From: Sabellastarte sp. h YS-2021
Taxonomy: Eukaryota; Annelida; Polychaeta; Sabellida; Sabellidae
DNA: 64,000 bases
Assembly: GCA_964017235.1 (NCBI GenBank)
Contig: OZ024927.1
Location: 55,061,293-55,125,292 of the forward strand
Direction: 5' to 3'
This document shows positions 56,501-64,000 of the stretch, in pieces. The translations under genes were made by a program, and so were the position numbers. Below the pieces are notes generated by a model. The model was not told where the DNA came from and ran no database searches. It worked only from the letters and a program-made list of their open reading frames with translations. How positions within the stretch are numbered: the first letter of the stretch is position 1; each line of letters opens with the position of its first letter.

Positions 56501-58716
56501 GATGTTTCAGGTTTTTGGCCAATAGAAATATTTTTCACTTTATTTTTTTTTACACTATGTAAAATATCATCTAAATCACTTACTTGAACAGTGTCATTAG
56601 TGGACTTATCATCAAAAAGTTGTGCATAGAAATGCCTAATTTCTTCAAGTATAGTCTTTTGGTCACTCGTTATTGATCCATTTTTTAGCCTCAGCTTCTT
56701 AATAGTATTTTCAGTAAAATTTTGCTTTTCAAGATTACAAAAGAAATTTGTTGGTTTTTCCCCTTCATCAAGCCATTTTAAACGTGACCTCACTAAATGA
56801 CCTTTGAGCTTGTAGTCTCTTAACTTCTCAAGTTCCTGTTTTTTATCATCCAAAAGCTGTTGATTTGGAAGGGGATTTGATTCCAGAGACTCAATGTCCT
56901 TTTTAAGGTTTGTTTCCTGTATGTCTATTTGGTTTTTTTTAATTGATGCAAATTTTATTGATTCTCCTCTTACTCGTAAATATAAGAGTTCTAAAAAGTC
57001 ATCGTCATCAACAACAAATTTTATATGTTCATTACTCTCAAAATTTTTTATATAATCTATACTATAGACCGGAACCGCATAATTTAACTTTTCCTCGATA
57101 ATAATTTTATTTATCAAGTTGAGATAATCTTTGTTTGATAGTAAACTATTATTTATCTTCCAAACTACCTTTCCAACATTAAATTTTGTAAATATTAATT
57201 TTAACTGGACTATTGAGTGGTCACTTCTATAGCCCGACATAATAGTACAGTTTTTTACCAAATCTATCATTGTACGTGTTATTAAAAAATAGTCCAACCT
57301 GGCCTGTTTTATGGGATTTTTTCATCTCCAAGTAAATCTTTTTTCAGTTTGATTAAATATTCTAAATATATCTGTTAGTTGACATGATTCAATAATATCC
57401 AAAACAGCGTGCCTTGGATTTGGGTTATTAATCTGTTTATAGTTATAGGTATCTTTAACAGGGTCGAGGACAAGATTGAAATCACCACAAATTATAGTAA
57501 AGTCGTAACTAGTTTGAGATTGCAACAGGAGATTTTCAATATTTCTAAAAAAAGTTGGACTATCTATGTTAGGTGCATAGAGATTTACCAATTTTATCTT
57601 GTTGTCAAAAATTTCTATATCTAAGTGTAACAAATTTCCATCATTATCATTATTTACAGACATTACTTTGAATTCGAAATTCTTACTAAATAAAACTGCC
57701 ACACCCCTTGAATTGGTGGTTTTGCCATTTAAATAAAATTTTCCAGGCCAGATGTTGCAAAATTTCAGTGTGTCCTTTTCATTCAAGTGAGTATCTTGCA
57801 AGCAGATAATGTGGGCACCAGTTTCTTTAAAATATTGTATAACATCAACTCTTTTTTTAAAGTCTCTGAGGCCTTGACAATTTGCAGACAACACCACTAT
57901 TGAATCTTGAGTAACTGTAATTGTTTTTGGAGAAACCTTGCAAGCAACACGATACGTGTACTCTCCACTGAAGTTATGCTTATATTTCCAGAAAGGCAAT
58001 ATTCAAAACAAATTACAGATAGCTTAAATATTAATTCAATATTTATCCTATGTGTATATAGGGTATATTTTGACAAAAAATAGGAAATTACCATTAAAGA
58101 GTTAAACTGGGTACAAGTGCAACTGAGGAGTAAATCCATTATAAGACAGAACAGGAAGAAAAAATAACAAAAAGCAAAAAAGGCATGTACAAGAAGGTTA
58201 ATCATTTTTACAAAGTTAACCTTTATAGTAAGATGAGAAAAAAAAGGTAAGTAAGGTTACAAGAACAAAAACTACTGACTCAAATCTAAGATTCTTGTCC
58301 CAGATATACTTTTAAAGTTGAAGTTTGTGATACAATGAGAATGAATGAATTATTTGTCTGAAAGGTTGGATTTTAATTACTTGTATATTTAATTTTTTTT
58401 AACAATTTCAGACAAAACTTGACGTTGCAGGGCTCTTTTACATCAATTTTCCTAGATAAAAGGAATAATGCCTAAGTGTATATACCCCATTTTAATCAAC
58501 AAAGGTATTTTAGTAAAGAAAGCCACAATAGTGAATACAAAATAATGTTTTTCCAGATTTCATATTAAGTTACTTTACAGTAACTTTTATAAAAGATCAA
58601 AATTATTGTAACAAGATAATTAAGGAATTTGGTAAAGCAGAACAGATACAACATAATTTAAGCATTTGGTAAACTGAACAAATACCAATGTAAGCTTTTT
58701 TAAACAGAGTGTAACA
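53591..58716 (-). mobile_element. L1/Tx1-type LINE, nearly complete ORF2, with target duplication
   Basis: The minus-strand element ends in a poly(A)-like tail (TTTTTTTT and TTTTATTTTTTTTTTT on the plus strand, 53591-53621). The 10-bp duplication TGTAAAAGGT flanks it (53581-53590 and 58717-58726). ORF2 occupies 57999-54100; upstream of it (58000-58716) no ORF1 is visible, so the copy is probably 5'-truncated or of an ORF1-less type. Confidence 0.85.
54100..57999 (-). pseudogene. L1/Tx1-type ORF2 (endonuclease, reverse transcriptase) with two TGA stops
   Basis: A single frame of about 1300 codons broken only by two TGA codons, at about 57322 (after FTWR) and 55633 (after VIWIGK). Residues ~20-230 are an APE endonuclease (VLSANCQGLRD, ICLQDTHLNEKD, ICGDFNLVLDP, then SGYRSDHSIV). 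The reverse transcriptase follows at about 500-770: NNKTPGIDGISVDFLK, NWRPISLL, SQSGFLSGRNI, LIDFEKAFDSLSW, CRQGDPISCYQF and the catalytic QFADDTTLIL. The C-terminal part has a zinc-knuckle-like CRLCNNHNETITHLMVDC. Both stops could be CGA-to-TGA transitions, as from cytosine methylation decay. Otherwise it is well preserved. Confidence 0.9.
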
Positions 58717-59516
58717 TGTAAAAGGTATTCACACAAACTGTTACTTAGCATGCTGTACCTCATGGTAGGTCCTTCTCCACTGCTGGCTACCATTTCTAAC
58801 CGTTTCAGAACTTTTTTATACCTTGAGAAACTTTTCATAACTTTCCAGAGATTTGACAAAGGCTGCCTGCCATTGCTCACCTTTCCCATTGTTCACTTTT
58901 GTGTGCCGCAGAAATACTTTGGAATGAGTTGAAAGACATATCTGACCGTTTCTGCAAACGTTACCCACCTTTGTTTTACTTTGCTGTCCCTGATTGTAAT
59001 TCTTCTGCCATAGGAAAACTTTACAGCACCTACCCTCACACATTCTTACTTTGGGACCCGTAACTCCTGTCATGTCCCAACAAGCCATGGGATAACATGT
59101 AAAACTACTTCTCAACCTTTCCATCCCTGGACAAATCTGTCCAAACTTTGCAAAACCTATTCTAACGCTGAGTAACCCTTGGAAGGAAACGTGTGAAACC
59201 ATCACCAGAAACATTCCTTTGCTGTGGCTGATGTCTCCTTCCAGTGACAAACTTCATCCAAAACTTTACCAAATTTTGTCAAACTTTGCTGGACGTTGGG
59301 AAACATAGCCTAACTGTAACAACAGTTTCCTCCCTCACCAAATCCTTGTATCATTTCTGAAGACTTTGTAAACCGTGGTGAAATAAAGTGTCCCTTTCCC
59401 TCCCATTGTCTAACCTCATTTTTGCTCCTGTTCTTGTCCTTTGTCTTGCAGTACTATATAAAGAAACCATATACACTCTGGTTAATTTATTCTTGTTGTT
59501 ATTTTGAGCTAGTAAC

Positions 59517-60794
59517 ATGGATAGACTGCGATTTCTTTTCAGAGCCCATGCTGCCTTGGTTGCTTCCAGCAGAAATATGAGGAATATGATGATGTTATTT
59601 CTACAGTTAGCAGCAAATATGCAAAGGAGAATCTTTGCTAGAGCTTAGATAATGGAACGACCCTTGTATGGATTATATGAAACCCTTCTTGGTGATCTTG
59701 AGAGATATGACCAGGCTGCCTATAGAAATTTCACCAGATGTGCTCCGGAGTTTTTTCAGTTTCTGCTCAATAGAATCACACCAAGAATTAGGAGAATACC
59801 GAACAACTACATACCACCTGGTAGACCTGGGGCACCATTAGAACCATCACTTATGCTAGCTGTGACATTAAGATATTTGGCCTCTGGGAATTTCTACAGT
59901 GACATGCAGTATGGCTTTAGAATGCCAACCAGTTCAATACAAGAATCAGTCAGGGAAGTGTGCCAAGCAATAGTGCATAAGTTCTGGGATGAGTTCATAC
60001 GGACACCACAAAATGAGCCAGAATGGCATGCAGTTGCTGATGAATTTCAGAGGAGGTGCAATTTCCACCATACACGTGGCTCCATAGATGGAAGCATGTC
60101 CCCATTCAAAAGCAACCCCATGCTGGGTCGGATTACTGGAACTACAAGAAATTCAAGTCTATTATCATTCTAGCTGTTGTGGATGCGAATTACAAGTTTC
60201 TGTGGTTGAATATAGGGACCAGAGGTGCTGCTGGTGATGCTCAAATTCAGAATGAGAGTGCATTGAAGCATGCTTGGTTAATAACACTTTGCCTATTCGT
60301 CAGCCAGAAACACTACACCATGACACAACAAACATTCCCTATTACTTGATTGGAGATGATGCTTTTGGTTTAGAGGAATTCCTGATGAAACCTTGCAACC
60401 ACAGAAATCTCACAAGGCAGGAAAGAATTTTTAACTACAGACTCTTGCGTGCAAGGCGGGTTGTGGAAAATGCATTTGGGATAATGTCTATGAGGTTCCG
60501 GGTGCTAACCACAACCCAACGGCACAGTTCTGAAGTAGCGACACTTGTGACCAGTAGTTGCTGTGTGCTTCATAATATCATTAGAGACAGATATCCCTTG
60601 ATGCAGGCACCAATGTCAGAGACCAAGATCATAACTTAATTCCAGGGGCATGGAGGATTGGCTATGAGATGCATGATATTAACCGGAACCTCGGTGGGAA
60701 TACCAGCAAGAAGAGAGCAAAAGGACAGAGGGATTTACCGAAACTGTATTATAGTGATTTTGGCTCTGTGCCATGGCAAAATCGTATGATATAA
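59517..60794 (+). pseudogene. PIF/Harbinger (HARBI1-like) transposase, broken
   Basis: Similar throughout to DDE transposases of the Harbinger superfamily. The N-terminal part (RRIFARA, then MERPLYGLYETLLGDLER) contains an in-frame TAG at 59646. A helix-turn-helix part follows (LMLAVTLRYLASGNFY, QESVREVCQAI). The first catalytic Asp is in GSIDG near 60093; a one-base shift there moves the frame to KHVPIQKQPHAGSDYWNY and the second Asp in VVDANYKFLW. A second shift near 60275 leads to YYLIGDDAFGL and the catalytic Glu in RRVVENAFGI, and a third near 60620 to IPGAWRIGYEMHD and the C-terminus ending in PWQNRMI. At least one stop and three frameshifts, so inactive. Confidence 0.88.
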
Positions 60795-60975
60795 TATAGA
60801 ACTGTGGACATTTTTTGTAAAGATAATTATGCTTTGTGCTTGCCTTGACTGCTTTTACATGTGATAAAATATCTAAAAAGTATTATAAAATGTATTATAC
60901 ATCCATCCACAATGCATGACAGATTAAATTCGAATATTATTTTGAATTTTTTTTATTTCATAGGCATGTTATTTT

Positions 60976-61112
60976 TGAAAGTTGGTAGTTACTTGCAAAG
61001 TCCCAGTGGTTAGCAGTGAATAATATTGACCACCTAGTAAGCGCTGGTTCCTCCACTGGTGAAATAACGATATGACCCTGGCTGTTCAGCACTACCTAAA
61101 ACCTTGAAAAAT
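60976..61112 (+). mobile_element. Family 1 SINE fragment
   Basis: GAAAGTTGGTAGTTACTTGC and GCTGGTTCCTCCACTGG, followed by ATATGACC, match the body of the SINE at 44378. It is diverged, without the tRNA head. Confidence 0.55.
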
Positions 61113-61784
61113 AATATTTAATCTGCTATTTACCTAACTCAAGGTCAAAATACAGATCTATTCCTTTGGACAGTAGATTCGGACTCAATAAATTTGTCAA
61201 ATTGCTGCACTTTTGCTAACCAGAAATCTAGGGCTGAATATGGTAAACCATCAGTCTTTCATCAGTAATGTAGATCACTCAGGGCACAATGGATTTGTAA
61301 GGAAAACACTCGCTCTAGATGTTTAGCACCTGGGTTCAATTCCAGAAGCTTGTATATAAATACTTGCAATCTTGACAAGCTGAAATGGAGGCCCTAATGA
61401 AATTTGAACTGCTCCCAAGGTCTGTCAATTATTGTGAATTATGCCTAAAGGCAAACCAAAATTGTTAACCAATAGCCACCAATCATTTTTCTGGTTTACA
61501 ATACCACTGGTCCTCTGATATAGGGTTTTATCCTTCCTGCCAGATAAAGAAAACAAGGGGTTATAAATGGTCACTCCCAGGGCTATTTCTGCAGCTATGA
61601 GATTAAATGCATCAATGGTGGTGTTTGCTGCTAATTATACATTTGTGTGAAGAAATACAAAGTTTCCTATTTGGTCATAAGTTACCCAAACTGAGAAATA
61701 CATAGATCTCTATAAATTAGTCAAATCTGTGAATCCAAATATCAAAAATTTCCAGACAGCAATTACATTTTGCTTTCAAGGCTG
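61113..61784. other. Stretch without recognised features
   Basis: No open frame with protein character and no repeat recognised. Confidence 0.4.
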
Positions 61785-61971
61785 TATGTCATATCATGAT
61801 GCTAGTTTGATGGATGGAGAAAACCAGTACACACATTTGGTCAAGGTTCTGTACTGTAAACTGCCGACCGTAGGTAAGAAAGTATAAAGTTTCACAAACA
61901 GAGTCCAGGGTTTGAACCGCCTAACTTGGAGGTGTGAGATAAGTGTGTTACCACTACGCCAGCATGGGTCC
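61785..61971 (-). mobile_element. tRNA-derived SINE, diverged
   Basis: On the minus strand the head GGACCCATGCTGGCGTAGTG has an A box TGGCGTAGTGGTAAC and a B box GGTTCAAACCC; the body contains CGGCAGTTTACAGTACAGAACC. The AAATAAA tail is not preserved. Confidence 0.75.
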
Positions 61972-63030
61972 TATTTTACATTTAAAGCACTATAGTCATC
62001 TTCTCTGGTACAACATCAAATTTGTTTGTATTCCTATAAGATCTGACATATACAAAGGCTACTGGAAATGGCTGAAGGCCTTGAGATGTTTTGCAGACAC
62101 ATGGATTAACACCAACAAAACTCTTTATTGCCATAGTTAAACATAACAGTACAGTACATGTAAAAACAAAGAAATTTATAAAAAAAATCATTGATGAAAC
62201 AGATCCACACTAACACATTATTTTATTTTTCATGAAAGAGAAGAACTGACCCCTGCACAAAGGAAACACCTTTACATTGAAGCAGCATGTAAAGATAATC
62301 AGGTGGAAATGCATTCCAAAACTAGCCACAGAAGTACTACAGAGAGGTCACACTGTATTCTTTCCAGATTAAATGCGGGTTTGAATCAAATATCTGTAAC
62401 TGAAACTCATAAACATGTGACCAACAGGAAAACTTCCGTTATGACATATACAGAAAAAAACAGAAATAAGTATATACATAATGATAAGAATATTGCAAGA
62501 GTGCGTACCAAGACTATCAGATTGTAAGTCTGCCTGAGTGATACTTTTTTTTGTATATGTCATTATGGAAGTTTAACTTTTACTAACCACCAATTTGTAT
62601 CATGACCCAATGTAGCAGGCTACCAGACAAAATGGGCAGCAATGGAAGCAATTACTTAATAAATGATTTCTGCATGGACTTTCATGCAAGAAACACACAC
62701 ATATGCGCTGTAAGGCGACATGTATTATGTAATTGTAGGATACACAGTTTCTGAGATATCAGTGAAATACTCAAACTTATTGACATTAAAAATGGTACTT
62801 GCATGCTGACTTGACATACAGTCAGATTACACAGTGACTTATACAATGTACCAGAACAAAGACCAAAAAGTTACTATGACAAACCACTGCTGTATGTGTA
62901 AGGTCACTTATGGAAACATTTACAAGTCAGAATGACTCGAATAAAAGAAAAGAAGTATATTTGTTTCATGAATCAATAACTTACAACAACTTATTTACCA
63001 ATGAATAAGTAAATACTAAACTAGACCTAG
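61972..63030. other. AT-rich stretch without recognised features
   Basis: Only short random frames are present (none over 75 codons). No tandem or inverted repeat stands out before the family C element begins. Confidence 0.4.
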
Positions 63031-64000
63031 CGCATCGGAGAACCGATGCAAATTGTATCCACCGTAAAGACAATGCACCAAAATCTCTAGGACCAATAAT
63101 AAGCGAGTTATAAGCATTTTTAAGTTTGGCTGTCCTCATTTGACCTTGAACGAGGGGCCCAAGGTCAAATCCGACCACACCAGAAGATTCCCAGCACATG
63201 ACTTCCTATAGGTTGGTTTACCATCCAAAACCTCTAGGACCAATAATAAGCAAGTTATAAGCACTTTTAAGTTCGGCTGTCCTCATTTGACCTTGAAGGA
63301 GGGGCCCAAGGTCAAACCGACCACACCAGAAGATTCCCAGCCCATGATTTCCTATATGTTGGTTTACCATCCCAAACCTCTAGGACCAATAATAAGCGAG
63401 TTATAAGCACTTTTACCTTTGGCTATCCTCATTGGACCTTGAACGAGGGGCCCAAGGTCAATCAAATCCGACCACACCAGAAGATTCCCAGCCCATGATT
63501 TCCTATATGTTGGTTTACCATCCCAAACCTCTAGGACCAATAATAAGCGAGTTATAAGCACTTTTACCTTTGGCTATCCTCATTGGACCTTGAACGAGGG
63601 GCCCAAGGTCAATCAAATCCGACCACACCAGAAGATTCCCAGACCATGATTTTCTATATGCTGGTTTACCATCCCAAACCTCTAGGACCAATAATAAGCG
63701 AGTTATAAGCACTTTTAAGTTTGGCTGTCCTCATTTGACCTTGAAGGAGGGGCCCAAGGTCTAATCGACCACGCAGAAGATTCCCAGCCCATGATTTCCT
63801 ATATGTTGGTTTACCATCCCAAACCTCTAAGACCAATAATAAGCGAGTTATAAGCACTTTTAAGTTTGGCTGTCCTCGTTTGACCTTGAGGGAGGGGCCC
63901 ACGGTCAAATTCAACCACGCCAGAAGATTCCCAGCCCATGATTTCCTATAGGTTGGTTTACCATCCCAAACCTCTAGGACCAATAATAAGCGAGTTATAA
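63031..64000 (+). mobile_element. Satellite-bearing element family C, copy 3 (runs off the window)
   Basis: The 5' end is the hairpin GCATCGG AGAA CCGATGC (63031-63048) followed by TTGTATCCACCG, as in copy 1. About six units with a period of ~151 bases follow (CCAATAATAAGCGAGTTATAAGC, GATTCCCAGCCCATGATTTCC, GAGGGGCCCAAGGTC). The array continues past the end of the window, so the 3' hairpin is not seen. The units are more alike than in copy 1. Confidence 0.85.

Larger units (their letters stand above)
53000..60900 (+). mobile_element. PIF/Harbinger-like transposon, interrupted by an L1-type element
   Basis: A transposase relic at 59517-60794 with a 5' region (58727-59500) that is G-poor on the plus strand and full of the words ACTTTG, CTTTGTAAA and CCTTTCC. 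The same style continues left of the inserted element (53300-53590), and removal of the insert plus one target copy joins the two. The outer ends are not found, since I see no convincing inverted termini, so the limits are approximate. TATATAAAG at 59456-59464 could be a promoter for the transposase. Confidence 0.55.

Noticed and set aside
58816..59250. A 144-codon minus-strand open frame upstream of the Harbinger transposase
   Set aside because: No recognisable domain, and it lies in a base-skewed region (G-poor on the plus strand) that favours long frames. It is outside the L1 target duplication, so it is not its ORF1.
63364..63983. Repeated minus-strand frames containing VWDGKPTYRKSWAGNLL
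   Set aside because: They are translations of the ~151-bp family C unit, also seen at 28834 and 31010, and shift with the unit phase.

Overview
This is an AT-rich piece of animal genome, most likely from a marine lophotrochozoan, and a bivalve mollusc is the best guess. The reasons are one intron-rich conserved eukaryotic gene, DIRS and L1/Tx1 retroelements, tRNA-derived SINEs, and many hairpin-ended elements with tandem-repeat cores that resemble the pearl/HINE elements known from bivalves. The species assignment is inference. There are no prokaryotic features, no CRISPR array and no free-standing RNA gene.

The only host gene I can support is UTP18 on the minus strand. It has 13 exons between 13454 and 36246, all introns are GT-AG, and the joined reading frame is open for 488 codons. 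It encodes the WD40 protein of the small-subunit processome (U3 snoRNP). Its introns, above all the 10.8 kb intron 1, are filled with repeats.

Layout from left to right. 1-5480: a DIRS retrotransposon (minus) with an intact tyrosine recombinase but broken gag and pol. 5705-7225: a 155-bp tandem-repeat element invaded by a second element with ~140-bp units. 8479-8705: a MITE. 8986-13113: a mosaic satellite element in which a 133-bp array interrupts a 169-bp array, ending in a GC-rich cap and hairpin. 13454-36246: UTP18 with intronic SINEs, MITEs, a LINE tail and several satellite-bearing elements. 36650-39130: an inverted-repeat element holding a second one. 39130-42030: a decayed CR1/L2-type LINE. 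42572-44618: SINEs, MITEs and a related repeat block. 44860-48976: a second, dead DIRS copy. 49140-52996: a second 133-bp array element with a terminal hairpin. 53000-60900: a PIF/Harbinger transposon with a broken transposase, split by a nearly complete L1/Tx1-type element that has a 10-bp target duplication. 60976-61971: SINE pieces. 63031-64000: the start of another 150-bp-unit element that leaves the window.

The most unusual theme is a set of tandem-repeat families (units of ~133, ~140, ~150, ~155 and 169 bp) whose elements share one architecture. A sequence near the 5' end returns inverted as the stem of a 3' hairpin, several have a short GC-rich stretch before that hairpin, and no target duplication is obvious. 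This fits non-autonomous Helentrons (HINEs). Several are inserted in one another, and two of the monomer families are visibly homologous.
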